Shown: positions 23,460 through 36,289 of the stretch, one piece after another
How positions within the stretch are numbered: the first letter of the stretch is position 1
How the letters are laid out: each line of letters begins with the position of its first letter
Source of the DNA: Pisaster brevispinus
Lineage: Eukaryota; Echinodermata; Asteroidea; Forcipulatida; Asteriidae
Direction of reading: 5' to 3'
Assembly (NCBI GenBank): GCA_023634235.1
Contig: JAMKCF010000139.1
Span: forward strand, 62,001 to 126,000
Length of the DNA: 64,000 bases
Program-made: the position numbers and the translations under genes
Notes under the pieces: model-generated
The model's input: the letters and a program-made list of their open reading frames with translations, nothing else
Databases searched by the model: none
Told to the model about the DNA's origin: nothing

Positions 23460-26258
23460 GGTCAGGCAGGTTTTTTTCCAGAAACCCTTCAATTGACAAA
23501 ATATTTATCTATTTCGAGCTTTGAGGAATCGTACAATAAAACATTAATCTTGTTTAACTTACCATTACATTCCTTAAGTACAAACATCAGCCAACACGTC
23601 ATTCTTTCAATGAGCCTTAGTTTTAATCTGCAATAACAACAGTACAAACATTTTGTTCAGGTATAATTTCAGAGGCCAGACTAAATTCCCGTACAGCCTC
23701 GGTTTGGTAACATTGGGTTTTAAGGTAGTGAAAAAAAACCATTGATGGTTCGAGTTTTGAACTGTCCAATTTGAATGTTTTTGCACTAAAAGGCCTACCT
23801 AACTTGCCAAAATTAACTTGAAATTTGACTTTGTATTTGTATTTTCTGTAATAACTGATTTAATTTTACGATTTGTTTGTGTAAATAGAAAGAGGTATGT
23901 ATGACTAAATCAATAAAAGTTTTCCCGAGGAACATAACACTATACAAAACACATTACAATGGTCACACACGATTTTACTTCTTGGTAAAACAAATTTTAG
24001 GGGTTGCCCAGTATTGGTTTGCTATTGAATGAGTACAAGGGTTTATGATTTATTTGGAGGTGTTTTAAAGACATAAACATTAACTTTGTAACACAGATGC
24101 ATACAGTAGGTGCACATTATTCCATTTCACATTGTTTACAAAATGACACACTTCTTCATTTACTGCCATTACTGAAAAACATAAATCTTTCGCACTCACA
24201 AGTGCAAACCTCCAAAGCGAGGCTGAGAGGGGAAACAAGACCAAGCTAGGGATCTCCCCTGGAATTAGATTAACAAATGACTATTCAATGTTAACACTGT
24301 AACTACATGCATCATGCATCAATTGGGAACACGTTCAAAAAGTCCAAATCACATTGGACCTCAAGGGACTCCATCAACTGTTAGTGACGTAACGCACTGA
24401 AAAGAACAATAGCAAATGTCGGGGAAAACTAAGCCTACGTAGAGGGCGCTATGCTAGTTTAACGGTGGCAAAAAAGTACGAATATTTAGAAGAGATATCC
24501 AAATATTTATTTGATTTTCTGCGAGTGAATCAGAATTTCGGACACTGGAAGAAAGTCACGGAACGGGTCGAGTTCACCCAACCGACTCGACCCTTCATTA
24601 TCATTGAATGCACTGAGTACAGAAAAAAAGAAAACGGGTAAATTGTATGTTGGCAATTCTCTGCCTGAAAGACTTGACATGTTTAATATAAAGTAACATC
24701 ATTCGTTAATTGTTATTTTAAATATTGGTCAAAGTCAGAATCAGTTTCAGTTGCTTGTTTACGTTAGTTCTTCGGCTGGACTTAGCTTCACATTTGATAT
24801 TGGTTCCGACCCCCAAGATCTAACATTGCCATACGGTTATCCTAACGACGGGTGTTGATGTTTATTGCTATTATTATTCTACTATATATATTTTTCGTTC
24901 AGCTATGACTTTCCTGACTAGAATGAGTAAGGCCTGGAATGTCGGTAAGTCTGGAGGGAACTTCAGGACTTTCAAAGGTTGCTCTGGTCTCCCACTAGAA
25001 ATCCGGACTTTTGACATAAAAACAAACCAAAATGTGTTTTATTTTTAAGCCAGAGTTTGAATTCAATCATGAGCAAGTATCGCGGTGTCAAAAAATGCAG
25101 GATTCAATTTCATGGTTCCGCTTACCGCAAAGTTTTGAGCCTGTATCCCCCGTAAAATACTTCATTCATGCATCATGAGCGCGGACTTCCGAGGTAAGCA
25201 CAATTAATGTTAGTATTGTGAACTTCAAACCGGTAATTGTTAAACGGTACGGACAATGCATCACAAGTTCTGAAAGACTTTACAATTAAAATGACATTGG
25301 TCCTTGCGAAATACCGTCATTTTCATGTACGCAGCACAATGGAAAGAACAATAGCAAACGTGAGAAAAATAGAGCAGAACGAGGGCGCTATGCCAATTTA
25401 ACGGTCATGCTTTCAATACGGATTCCTCCAACGGGCTTCATAAAATAACCGTTCCTGGATGAGTAAAGGTTTGTTGAAAAAATGATTAAAATAAATTCAT
25501 GAACTTTACCTTAAAATGGGGTGGGGCAGCGTGTACGATGACCTTAACAATAGTTCTCTAACATTGTACACACACATTCGTGTCCGTGTACAATTTTATC
25601 TTTATTAATGTGTGTATTGCGTGCCAAGTCAATGGTTTGTTTTGTGCTCGGCCTGTCGCTGCAGCTTTATGTAGGCCTACCGTGTGCACAGCTCAGGAGT
25701 TTACCTTATATCATATATGTAATTTGTAAACATACTGAAAATAATGAGCTTAAAGATTGTTTCGGCTGTCATTAATACACGGTTGAATCCGTAAATCATT
25801 CAAAAATGTATGATTTCAATACAACATCACATTGGTCCTTGCTGAACCCCATCAAATCCATGTACGTGCTACAACTGAAAATTACATTGGAAAAAAGTGA
25901 AAGAGCCAGAGCAGAAGGAGGGCGCTATGTCATGAATTTTAATACGGTATCGAGTAAGGACGTCGAAAGATTCAGGTCTAAAATGGTGTATTGTTGTCAA
26001 GGCCACTTTAGGATTTTGCCGGCTTCAGTCTAGGATGCTAGTTTCTCCATGCTCTAATGCAATGGCTAAAATTATCATAAGAAGATGAGTAGGTTAAGTT
26101 GAAATAATATTGTTTGGAGCAGCGTGAACAGCCCGATAAAAAATGCGTGCCCGCAAACGATTGCGTGTTTGTATTTTCCCCATGTAATTGTTTTTATTTC
26201 TAGGTATGATTCTTCGTTTACTAGTTTGTTCACTGTCGTCTTGTAAAGGTCTTGATCA
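23460..26258 (+). repeat. Tandem duplication, unit 1
   Basis: This 2.8-kb unit is repeated immediately downstream at 26,270-28,125. Shared anchors include CCTTCAATTGACAAAATATT at the left end and AAGGTCTTGATCATTG at the right end. The left end coincides with the edge of the block A/B homology that runs off the window. It contains three related ~110-bp modules ending in GAGGGCGCTATG (about 24,340, 25,290, 25,820). Confidence 0.85.
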
Positions 26259-26269
26259 TTGAAAAATAG

Positions 26270-28125
26270 GTGGGTCAAACAGTTTTTTTCGAAACCTTCA
26301 ATTGACAAAATATTTATTTGTTTCGAGCTTTTAGGGATCGTACAAGAAAACATAAGTCTTGATTAACTTACCATTACATTCCTTAAGTACAAACATCAGC
26401 CAACACGTCATTCTTTCAATGAGCCTTAGTTTTAATCTGCAATAACAATAGGGTGACATACATTTTTTCAGGTGGAATTCTAGGGCCAGACTAAATTCCC
26501 GTAAAGCCTCGGTTTGGCAACATTGGGTTTTAGGGTAGTGAAAAAAAAACCATTGGTGGTTCGAGTTTTGAACTATCCAATTGGATTGTTTTTTGCACTA
26601 GTACTAATGGTAAACTTGCAAAAAATAACTCGGAATTTGACTTAATTTGTATTTTCTGTAATAACTGATTTCGTTTTACGATTATGTTTTATTGTGAACA
26701 GCAACAGGTATGTATGACTAAATCACTAAAAGTGTTTCGAGGAACATAACACTACAAAACACATTGCAATGGTAACACATGAATTTTCTTCTTGGTAACA
26801 CAAATACAAATTTAAGGGGGTTGTCCAGTATTGGTTTGATATTAAATGAGTAAAAGGGTTTACTATGATTTATTTGGAGGTGTTTCAGAGGCATAAGGCA
26901 AAACATAAACGCATACAGTAGGTGCACATTATTCCATTTCACATTGTATACAAAATGACACACTTCTTCATTTACTGCCATTACTGAAAAACACAAATCT
27001 TTCACACTCACAAGTGCAAACCTCCAAAGCGAGGCTGAGAGGGGAAACAAGACCAAGCTAGGGATCTCCCCTGGAATGAGATTAACAGATGACTATTCAA
27101 CTTTAACACTGCAACTACATGCATCATGCATCAATTGGGAAAACGTTCAAAAAGTCCAAATCACATTGGACCTCAAGGGACTCCATCAACTGGAACAATG
27201 GCAAACGTGATGGAAAAAGAGCAGAACGAGGGCGCTATGCCAAGTTAACGGTAGGCTTTCAATACGGATTCCTCGAACGGGTTTCATTAAATAACCGTTC
27301 CTGGACGAGTAAAGGTTTGTTGAAGAAAAAAAATTAAATAAATATAATAATTTTAGTTAAAAATGGGGTTAAGGCAGCGTGTATGACGACCTTAACAAAT
27401 TATAGTTCTCAACAATGTACACACACATTAGTGTCCGTGAACAATTTTGTATTTATTAAAGGCGTATTAAGTCGATGGTTTGTTTTGTGCTCGGCCCGTC
27501 GCTGCAACTAAATGTACCGTGTGCACAGCTCAAGAGTTTATCTTTCAGCGTCCATTTCATTTGTCCAAAGGTAAACTTACTGAAAATAATGAGCTTGAAG
27601 CTTGTTTTTGGCTGGCATTTATACAAGGGAGAATCTGTAAATCATTAAAAAATGTATGATTTCAATAAAACATCATATTGGTCGTAGCTGGACCCCCATC
27701 AACTCCATGTATGCGCTACAACTGAAAATTACATTGGAAAAAGTGAAAGAGACAGAGCAGAAGGAGGGCGCTATGTCATGTTAACGGTCACAATTTTAAT
27801 ACGGTATCTAGTACAGACGTCGAAAGATTCAGGTCTAAAATGGTGTATTGTTGTCAAGGCCATGTTTAGGATTTTGCCGGCTTCAGTCTAGGATGCTAGT
27901 TTCTCCATGCTCTAATGCAAATGCTAAAAATAATCATAAGAAGATGAGTAGATTAAGTTTAAAAGGTATTGTTTGGAGCAGCGTGAACAGCCCGATAAAA
28001 AATGCGTGCACACAAACGAATGGGCGTTTGTATTTTCCCCATGTAATTATTTTTATTTGTAGGTTTGATTCTTCGTCAACTATGTTTGTTCACTGTTGTC
28101 TTGTAAAGGTCTTGATCATTGGCAT
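26270..28125 (+). repeat. Tandem duplication, unit 2, with internal deletion
   Basis: This matches unit 1 but lacks roughly 965 bp corresponding to 24,381-25,345. The junction is near 27,190, where CCATCAACTG is joined to GAACAATGGCAAACG. Unit 1 carries GAACAATAGCAAA on both sides of the missing segment (24,403 and 25,346), so recombination between those short direct repeats explains the loss. Confidence 0.8.
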
Positions 28126-28159
28126 AGTTAATAGTGAGATGGAGCCTTATATCACATTG

Positions 28160-28251
28160 TTGAAGAGACGTATATATATACATATATATAGAAAGAGAGA
28201 GAGAGTGTGTGTGTGTATGTGTGTGGGGTGGGAGGGGGGTGGGGGCGGGGG
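28160..28251 (+). repeat. Composite (TA)n-(GA)n-(GT)n tract ending in G-runs
   Basis: Alternating TA steps are followed by GAGAGAGA, GTGTGTGT, and then at least five G-runs of three or more (28,225-28,251) separated by single bases. The G-run segment fits the G-quadruplex rule, and the preceding alternating tract could adopt Z-DNA. Confidence 0.85.
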
Positions 28252-28669
28252 CTTCTCTGCCCGGACTACTTGTAAGCCTCTCTCATGAGTAGACTGTTTC
28301 CTCTCAGCATTGAGTTGGTGACGGGATTACAACTAAATAACTTTTTTTTTAAGTTCCCAAATGTAATACCTTTGGGTTTGATACAAAAATATCTGATGGA
28401 TATATTGGTTGACGTAGTGAGCGTCTTAGTTTGTATTTCCCAATGGATACAGCCAACAGTTTATTCAAAATATTTGCCACGATGAGAGAGTTAAAATTAT
28501 TAATATTGTTATCACTTCTCTGACATTTAATTATAGTGTTTGCGAGTGTGTCTCTCTTAATCGCCGATGTAAAATGTTGTTTATAAGATACAACTTGGTA
28601 AAAAAAAAATTAAAATAAAAATAAATAAATAACAAACTAAAAGTTACTCGGTGATAGTCAGGCATTCAG
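28252..28669. other. No feature recognised
   Basis: AT-rich sequence with short frames only. There is an A-rich stretch near 28,600-28,640. No terminal repeats or paralogous copy were found. Confidence 0.4.
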
Positions 28670-29006
28670 GAGCCGCGATTTGGGGTTATTCCCCTACCGG
28701 AGTTTACGGTCGAAACGCGTAAACCACGAATAGAGGCCCCTTACCGGCTTCCATATAGGACCCTTCTGGTATGACAACCGACTCACCGCATATCCTCCCC
28801 TACCTCGACCCCTGGCGCCGCGGGCCCTCCCCCCTCAGGGTAAACAAGGCGGCTCCCAAACCATACTGGTGCCAGTCCCAGTAAAATTGCCTTGTTTCGT
28901 ACTATTGGGGGGAGCCGGTGATCGAACCCAGAACCGGTGGCCACCCGGTTAAGAATTCTGAGATAGTACCAGCGCATTATCGAACCGAGCTACTGCGTTG
29001 GTGCTT
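28670..29006 (-). repeat. tRNA-derived SINE with GC-rich body
   Basis: On the minus strand the head (29,006 down to about 28,905) has the A-box-like TAGCTCGGTTCGATAATG and the B-box GGGTTCGATCACC. The body below it is markedly GC-rich (CCGCGGGCCC region near 28,820). An A-rich tract lies beyond the far end (about 28,600-28,640). Only one copy is seen here. Confidence 0.55.
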
Positions 29007-29295
29007 ATCGAGGCCGATTTAAATTGTTATAAGCCGAAGATCCACGTGCATTGTGGGAAGGTCGTTTGATCACTGGGATGTGAACAACAGACCATGGATT
29101 GGAGATAGGCAAGTAAACTCTGCGGCTACAGATCTATTTAGAAAGAAGATTTATATTATTGGTGTTAATACTAACAGAAAATTGAGCACAATAAGAAAGT
29201 ATCGGCGAGAACTATACACCGATGTGCCCTTGCTTATGTTGATTCTAAGTTCAACTTCATCTGGAACTAATTGACAATACTGTTCACGTTTACTA

Positions 29296-29375
29296 ACGGA
29301 TTAGCTCAATGAGTTAAGGCGCAGGGAGTGTCACACTTCAGACGCCGGGTCTGAGTTCAATTGCCGACCGGGCCA
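29296..29375 (+). repeat. tRNA-like sequence (SINE head)
   Basis: An A-box-like TAGCTCAATGAGTTAAGG and a weak B-box GAGTTCAATTGCC are spaced about as in a tRNA. The expected stem pairing is poor, so a functional tRNA gene is unlikely. Confidence 0.4.
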
Positions 29376-32030
29376 CATCATTGGGGAATAAGGCATTATT
29401 TACGTTTTAAATTACAGATTTTATTTACGATTTTTTTTTAAAGGAACAAATTAATAATTAAAAAAGAGGGAAAAAAGGAAGAAAAAAAATTCCCCCAAAA
29501 TAGACAGCTCTTAAAAAGAAGAAGACATTTTCAAACCAAACATAAACACGGTTTCGTAATTAATTCTTGATTTATGTGGTAAGTTTCAAACTTGTGAACA
29601 ATGTTAACCACTACCGGTGATGGGAAGGCGGTTCCAGAAACCTTGCCCCACCTGATCCCCAAATGAGATTTTTAAAAAATGCCCTAAATGATTGGTTCAA
29701 TACATCAACAACCCGTAAACCACGTCTTTTGCCCATGCTTGCCCCCCCCCCTTCCCAAAAGGAAATGTTTAGTTACGTCACTGACCACCACTAAACCAAA
29801 GTTACCTCCTGTTCTTAAGCAACGAAACTGTCCCAAAGACAAAACTGTCTTTACTTCAAGCAAAATCAGCATATATGATGTTACAGACGTGTTTTTTTCT
29901 TAGCACTTCCAATGTTTGCACCTACACCTTAGAGTTACACACTCTAGGGGCATTTTCAAAACCTCGCATTCCTCGGTAAGTTTTCAAACTCGCACATTCG
30001 GTACGGGTTTTCAAACAGGTGGTCGAAGCTCAAGTTGGAACCAAGCCATGATTTCGAAAAGGACCTATGTATATGAAATCAATAAATACAGAGGGCGCCA
30101 TTTAATGTTGATACTAATTGGGCGCGCGCACATGTTTAAAAATTGATTTTATTCACGTACCTGATACACTCCAATTGCTCTCTTCCATGGACCTTCCTTG
30201 CCTCACACTGAGATATAAACATCTGGTTTGAAGCAAGTTATATTCGTACTGTCCTCCTAACGGTTAAACACTTCGTCAGCTCGGAAAACCAGGCATTCTG
30301 TACGAAAATTAACAGACAGGATGCAGGCATATTGTGTTTGCAATGGCCACTGGAACGCCGAGCTTAGTTCCATATGCATGTGTGACGGGGAATACTCTAA
30401 ATATGCCACACATGGGGGGCCTGGGCCTTAACGTATGTTTACTTTGAGCACGTTTATTTCTGTTATAAAATTCCATTTCCATAAGTGATGCTTTCTGAGT
30501 TTCATTAAATGGAATATTAATATACAAGGTAAACCATAAAATATATAACACACTTTTTTGTTTACTTTTCAACCGCTAGGCTGTTGGCGACGTTATCTGG
30601 TCCCAGTAAACAAAGTAACAATGACAGATTGAATTATAATGGTATGTGATGGTTGCAGATAATGTTGACTTTAAAAAACTAAATATGGTCTTTGTTTGAT
30701 TAATACAACAGAAAAATATTTGTGGATTCAAGTCATCGATAACGTAAGGCCTACAGTTAAATCTCGTAGCCAAGTTGCATCAACAATATCAATCTTGTCT
30801 TGAAATTTCAACTAAAACTTTTTTGTTTCCTCTGTGCTCAACAAAATTTCATTTTTATTTTTGGTTTTAAAATCAGACGGCATCACTTCCCCTCTCAAAT
30901 TAACCCAACAGAACCGTAAATGAAACGTAAAATCTCAATCAGAACCGGTTAAAAAAAAAAAAGAATAAACCACAAATCTCTTAAACTAAACGAAACAAAG
31001 AAAAGAAAAAAAACCGCAAACTATTAAGCCCGAAAAAGTTGAACAATTACATTAAAACAAATATTTGTTAAAACAATAAAAAGAAAAGATAAACAATCGA
31101 GAACTACAATGAATAAAAACGAAACACAAGTGGCGGGCAAAGTTTGGCCATCTGCTCAAGAGAAACTACGTGAAGAAAAATCAACTTTGTGCAATTCTTA
31201 TTTATTGATATTTCGATCATCTTGGTACAGCAATGCATTATTTTTATGCTACTTCCATAAAGTCTAAAGGTACAGAACCGAGAACTTTTAACAAAACTGT
31301 TCAATGACTGAACTCTTTTAGTTTAAATTAAGACCAACCTGAGAATGTTTATACAGACATCTTGACCTAATTGACTTTGCTGCAACAGTCGGGTCCCCAA
31401 TGCCCACAGTGACAATGGCAGTTCTAACGCTGATTTCATAAAGTCTTGTTTGCCTTGTTTTGGTTATTCTGGTCTGAAGTGAAGATAAATAACATGATTA
31501 CATAATAATAAACTGTTTATAGATTTAAATTTTTCTTCAAAGAGATTGCTAGCGTGCTAGTAGAGCAACCTTATAAATGTAGATGAACTGAGTTGAAATG
31601 AGCAGCATTAAACCAACACTTTCATTATCACCAGTGTTCTGTCCTTAGTTGTCTTACATGAAACTTATTACTTAACGTATTGTCCAATCAAGAAACTTTC
31701 CAAAAACCACAGCCATGACTACAATCCTTCATAGATGTTTAAAAACACTAGATGCAACTTCTTTAAGATTTGGAACCAGCCAAAGCTCAAGTTGGAAACC
31801 ACTCAGGGTCAGTAAGGGCCCTTCTTTGAATAAGAGCGACATAAACAATTCTTACTTTAAATTTGTATACAACACTTTTTAAATATCTTTAAAATACCCC
31901 TCAATAATCCAAATCATCATTTAATTGTTTGTTGATATTATAAAGACGTCTTTCTAATATAAAATACATACATGCTATATTACTAGACCTCAGTAAACAA
32001 GTTTTTTGTTGCCCAGTTTTCTAAAAAATC
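29376..32030. other. No gene recognised; A/T-rich noncoding sequence
   Basis: No frame longer than about 90 codons and none with a recognisable motif. A CTCF-core-like ACAGAGGGCGCCA lies at 30,088-30,100 and a C9 tract at about 29,738. An A-rich zone spans 30,950-31,100. Confidence 0.4.
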
Positions 32031-32034
32031 TCAT

Positions 32035-32335
32035 TAAGGGATGGTACATCTTTGGTTATTGGAAGAGTACATTCATTCCAATCCTCTAGATTTCAAGAAA
32101 CATATCATAAACGAATGGTACATCATTGGTTTTTGGAAGAGTACATTCATTCAAATCCCCTAGTTTACATGAAACATATCATAAAAGGATGGTACACCAT
32201 TGGTTATTGGAAACATTAACATTATTATTCCAATACTCTAGTTTTCAAGAAGCAAGTTATAAAGGAATTGTACATCATTGGGTTTTGGAAGAGTACATTC
32301 ATTCAAATTATCTAGTGTTCAAGAAGCATCAAGTG
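32035..32335 (+). repeat. Tandem repeat, 4 units of about 76 bp
   Basis: Each unit has GGTACATCATTGGTTTTTGG, then GAGTACATTCATTC, a CTCTAG-type block and AAGAAACATATCA. Units are diverged and the last is decayed. An open frame across it is a by-product of the repetition. Confidence 0.8.
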
Positions 32336-32656
32336 GTGGTATCTTATTGGATTAAGGAAGTTTGTGGCATATTTGAAATATCATCACAGGTAATTGGTAG
32401 GAATATTTCAGCATAAAGAACATGAACGAATGAATCTGGAAAGAGTCAAAGGAGTATAAATTCCTTGTCAGCCTCTGATACCCAGTTTTTGTTACATTAA
32501 AAACATAACTATGAAACACTTACATTGAACTAAGTAGGTTACATTTATATAAAACATATATGTAACTTAATTTTAAGGAACTGTGCTTTTATGGCATCAT
32601 AATTTCTGACACCCCATGGCAAAGTCAGGTGCTCTAGGAAAAGGACAATGGCTTAA

Positions 32657-33037
32657 AGGGAAGGTATACAGTTGGTTAATACTCTGAAAATTATTGGCAA
32701 TAACAACTTACTTGGTACAGCGGCTTTGTATAGTATAATGCATTTTGAGAAACTTTTCACTTCGAAGTACTGTGGTTATGGAAAAATATATCACTTTTTA
32801 ACCCCCAAAATGTGAATCTGAGAAGCGTTACGGCCGTAACGTTTCTCAGATCCTGTATTCCTATAGGGAATATTCTTCCTGCATGGAAATATTTCCTCTG
32901 GTTTTTCTGTGATATCTAAAAAAACACGACCACCTTTTGAAGTGAAATTTTCACCGGTTAGTTTTACTGTATATACCCACATTTACATAGGATTAAAACA
33001 ATCAAACGATTCCAAAAACCAAAGGTATAGTTTGCCT
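32657..33037. mobile_element. TTAA-flanked MITE (Kolobok/piggyBac type)
   Basis: The 381-bp element is bounded by TTAA at 32,653-32,656 and 33,038-33,041. Ends read AGGGAAGGTATACAG on the left and, inverted, AGGCAAACTATACC on the right. A near-perfect palindrome of two 18-base arms sits at 32,816-32,851. TTAA target duplication is shared by Kolobok and piggyBac elements; the short AGGG start favours Kolobok. The layout resembles MITEs I associate with sea stars, which is recollection, not a search. Confidence 0.75.
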
Positions 33038-33089
33038 TTAACAAGTAGATACAACAGAAACAACATCCATGAGATGTGATGTCTTCAAT

Positions 33090-33245
33090 ATTTCTAATAC
33101 TATTTTCCAGAAAATTTTAATAAAAGGGGCATGCTTACATGTACAAAAAATGTTTTTATATGCAATTTGATTTTAAAGATTTAATGACGATTGATTTTTC
33201 ATCCTTCTTTTCTTTTGTTATACCCAAGCCTGCCAAAGTGCAGTT
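33090..33245 (+). repeat. Isolated fragment of the 20-23 kb tandem family
   Basis: It carries TTTTAATAAAAGGGGCATGC, GATTTTTCATCC and ACCCAAGCCTGCCAAAG in the same order as units at 21,720-22,240 and 63,100-63,235. It ends abruptly at about 33,245. Confidence 0.65.
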
Positions 33246-34265
33246 GTAAACACAGGTCTTTCTAGGTGGGAATTACCTTGGAACTATGTTTTGTCTCCCC
33301 CGCCAACTCCAACAACCCCACCTCCGCCCCCACCCCAATGGGGGAAAAAAGCCATATTTCTTAGTGCAACAAGGTATGTCTGAGACTTTGTTGCTGGGAA
33401 CACATTAACGAATTATGGTGTCCTTTGTTGTTAATGACCTGTATCTTTTTAATTACTTTTTGGACAAAGTTGAAACTTTTACATTTTATTCAGACAAAAA
33501 TAAAGCACCTTTTGTACATTCTAACTTAATTTCACTGAAAATGTGAGTTACGACCTTGACGATATATTTCCGGTAAAAACTCATCCTAAAAATTGTCGAA
33601 CTGCTGCAGAATAGATGTGTTGTTTGAGGAGAGGAGCAGGGGGATCCTCATAACTATCTAAACAATCCCTGAGTGAGATACGAAAAGATTTTTTAAAAAG
33701 CCTGCCCTGCTTACAACTCTTGTCTACTGCCATGGAGTAGATTCATCAGTCTCCTGACGATGACTAGAGCAGGCGAGTTAAAGTGTTGAGACCAAACTTA
33801 TGAAAAATGATTACAACATGAGGGTGGAGGCAGGTGGTAGGGTGAGGGGGGGGGGCAAAACTAGTACAGTGGGAGACCTTTCTACCAACAACAAGATCAA
33901 ATAAAGTTCACAAAGAAATGGATAGAGATGCAATGCTTACCATCTGTATAATAATTTATTTTCCACTCGGGAGAAATTGTTGAATATTTCCTTCATGCCC
34001 TCAACAAAATGGACATTGCAGTAGCCTATCCACTGTCCTTTGAAATCAATGCGACAAGAATGAGGCTAAGTAAGAGTTTGGTCAGATCAAATTTTATGGT
34101 GAAATGGTTTAATTCTGTTACTGTCAGACTAACCTAATCTGGTTGGCAAAACGGAAACTATGGTAAAACCATGACAATTGGCATAGTGATCTATATCTGG
34201 TGTGTACAAGTTTTTGCTTTCCTCATGCTTTGCTGTAGATGCAAATATTGTAGCTTTTGTTAATC
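33246..34265. other. No gene recognised
   Basis: Noncoding sequence with a G10 run at about 33,847. Nothing in it matches elsewhere in the window. Confidence 0.4.
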
Positions 34266-34269
34266 CTCC

Positions 34270-35242
34270 TCTACAACTTTTTCAAATTTGAAACTTCAAC
34301 TTCCAATTTTTACCGGAAGTAAGGTGAAATTTGGTCAAATGTTGTCAAAGACGAATGGCTTTCGTCGAATGGCTTTAAAATGATGTGATGATATTAAAAT
34401 ACCAATTTACGTATTTTGATCATTGTTATTCCCAAGTTTACTATGTGAAGCCTTTCTGTTGTATGTGATTTGTTCACCTTAGTCATTTCATGTGGAACCC
34501 AGCTACTGAAAAGGACGCCGTCGCACACAACATTGGTACCATTCCAACATTGATGGCGTTCTTAATATTCTAGTGGAATGAAAACGGAATGGTGCATACA
34601 GCCCGATGCTCCACCTGCGCAGAGCATCAGAGCCACGTGTACACACCCTCTACATCGTAGGATGCATGTATGCACGTAATGTACGTGCACATGGACTTTT
34701 CTTTACGCGCTATGAATGGAGGTCAACACAAACGCGCGCTTTTATAACCAGAGGACAAGGTCAAACTGGTGTCATATCTGTGCAAAAAATGGAGCAGGGT
34801 AAACAAGCTTCAAACTAACATTTAAATATTTGTGGAAAAACAAAAAGTCCTTGAGATATAAATTATTGAAATTTTCAACCGGTTTCAACCGGAAGTAAAG
34901 GTCAAATGAGGTCACGTTTTGCACGACATTTGTAAGTCATTACAAAAGCTGTCATGTTATGCAAGTATCTTGTACGTAGCATTTTCGGTTCTCAAGGTAC
35001 AATTTTAAAAATTATGTAACGTTTACTTAACATAATTACGTCATTGATGATGTCACCATCCCCAAAAAGTTGTGGCTTTGTCTACTCACCAAGCTTGATC
35101 TTCATGATAAGCTTCAAGTTTATACAAGCTTTACTTTTGTTCAAAATTGCTCGAGAAGTTTCATTGAGAAGAAGAAGACAAGGAAAAAAAAACCCCAAAA
35201 ACAGAACAATAACAATAGGTCTTTGGCTGTTTGCCGAACACC
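34270..35242 (+). mobile_element. Solo hairpin-tailed repeat
   Basis: It contains two TTCC..CCGGAAGT-type blocks (about 34,300 and 34,885), ACGTCATTGATGATGTCA (35,040-35,060), a GAGAAGAAGAAGA purine run, and ends in a hairpin (35,218-35,242) followed by CTAAT. The hairpin is of the type ending the array at 9-15 kb. The left boundary is uncertain. Confidence 0.55.
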
Positions 35243-35251
35243 TAATTACAA

Positions 35252-36180
35252 ATGCCAAGGTCAATTCTTTTTCATAGAAGAAATCATCACAACATTACAA
35301 CAACCTATGCCGTCAAAAAGATGACCTGCAGTGGCTGGGGTGCAGCAGTGAGTTTTTTAATTAATCAGCACAACCTGTGCTGTCACATGGATGATCTTCA
35401 GTGTTTGGAGTACAGCAGGTACTTTTCTAATTAGCACAACCTGTGTAGTTACATGGAGGACCTGAAATAGTTTGAATGCAGCAAGTGAGTTAACTAATCA
35501 GCACAACCTGTGCCATCACATGGATGACCTGAAATAGTTGGAGTGAAGCAGTAAGTTTACTAATCAGCACAACCTGTGCCGTCACATGGATGACCTGCAG
35601 CCGTTTGAATGGCTAGGACCACTAAGTTTAACAGCCACATTAAAGAGAAAGAATTTAAATGCTTCCAAAACTATGGAGCCATTTCAAGTCAAAACATGGT
35701 GCAAATACATTGCTTAGTCTAACTTCAGTTGCATTAGAAACTTAAAGGGACTGCATTTTGAAGCTGTCCATGGACCAAACTGTGACATCACTGCAACAAA
35801 ATCTCACTAGGCCTACAGGTAAACTGCAAAATGCTTTTGTAAATAATTCAACATGAAGGAGATATAGGCATCAAATCAAAGGTGAGACACTTGATAATGG
35901 TGCAAACATTAAGTTGTCTTTATGAATTCACTGCCACTGAATGGCAAAGCAAAGAAAATAAATATTGGATCAAAACGCAAGACTTACCCGTTGTACAAAA
36001 TGTGGACAACAGTCAAAGAGGCAGCTTAATATCTCCTTCATGATCAAAAACATCAGTAAGTGGCAACATTCAAATAACTTTTTGAGCAGGATGTCTGCAA
36101 AATATGAAACATGAAAGCTGTCAACATTTGATACCAACTGCATGACATGTCCTGTAAACAGACTGTTTCCATTCTATGTT
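35252..36180 (+). repeat. Satellite-bearing duplicated block, copy 1
   Basis: A left flank (35,252-35,300) and right flank (35,860-36,180) enclose about 5 units of the 66-bp satellite. The same flanks enclose a much larger array at 39,513-43,010. The left flank begins 10 bp after the end of the hairpin-tailed repeat. Confidence 0.75.
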
Positions 36181-36210
36181 TAGTTCAGGTGCTATGGGGC
36201 AGGAGGGGGG

Positions 36211-36289
36211 GTCGTGGCTGAGTGGTCTATTGCACTGGACTTGTGTTATGATATTGTCAGTGGGTTCAGGTCCTAGTCATGACACTTGT
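36211..36289 (+). repeat. tRNA-like SINE head
   Basis: GTCGTGGCTGAGTGG serves as an A-box-like start and GGGTTCAGGTCC as a weak B-box. It matches the head of the SINEs at 46,175 and (inverted) 45,531, related to class II (Leu/Ser-like) tRNA. Confidence 0.6.

Larger units (their letters stand above)
3752..23480 (+). repeat. Segmental duplication, copy A
   Basis: This long block recurs in the same order and orientation from about 49,815 to the window end (copy B). Matching anchors by eye include 3,752-4,520 with 49,815-50,625; 5,165-5,905 with 50,628-51,325; 5,911-8,640 with 52,440-55,200; 15,430-16,260 with 55,207-55,955; 16,790-17,060 with 58,430-58,690; 19,600-20,050 with 60,022-60,540; and 20,670-23,480 with 62,090-63,980. 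Differences are scattered substitutions, short indels and complete transposon insertions, so the duplication is old. Copy A holds the triple hairpin-tailed array and the foldback/TIR element that copy B lacks. About 640 bp around 4,521-5,165 is present here and absent from copy B. Confidence 0.85.
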
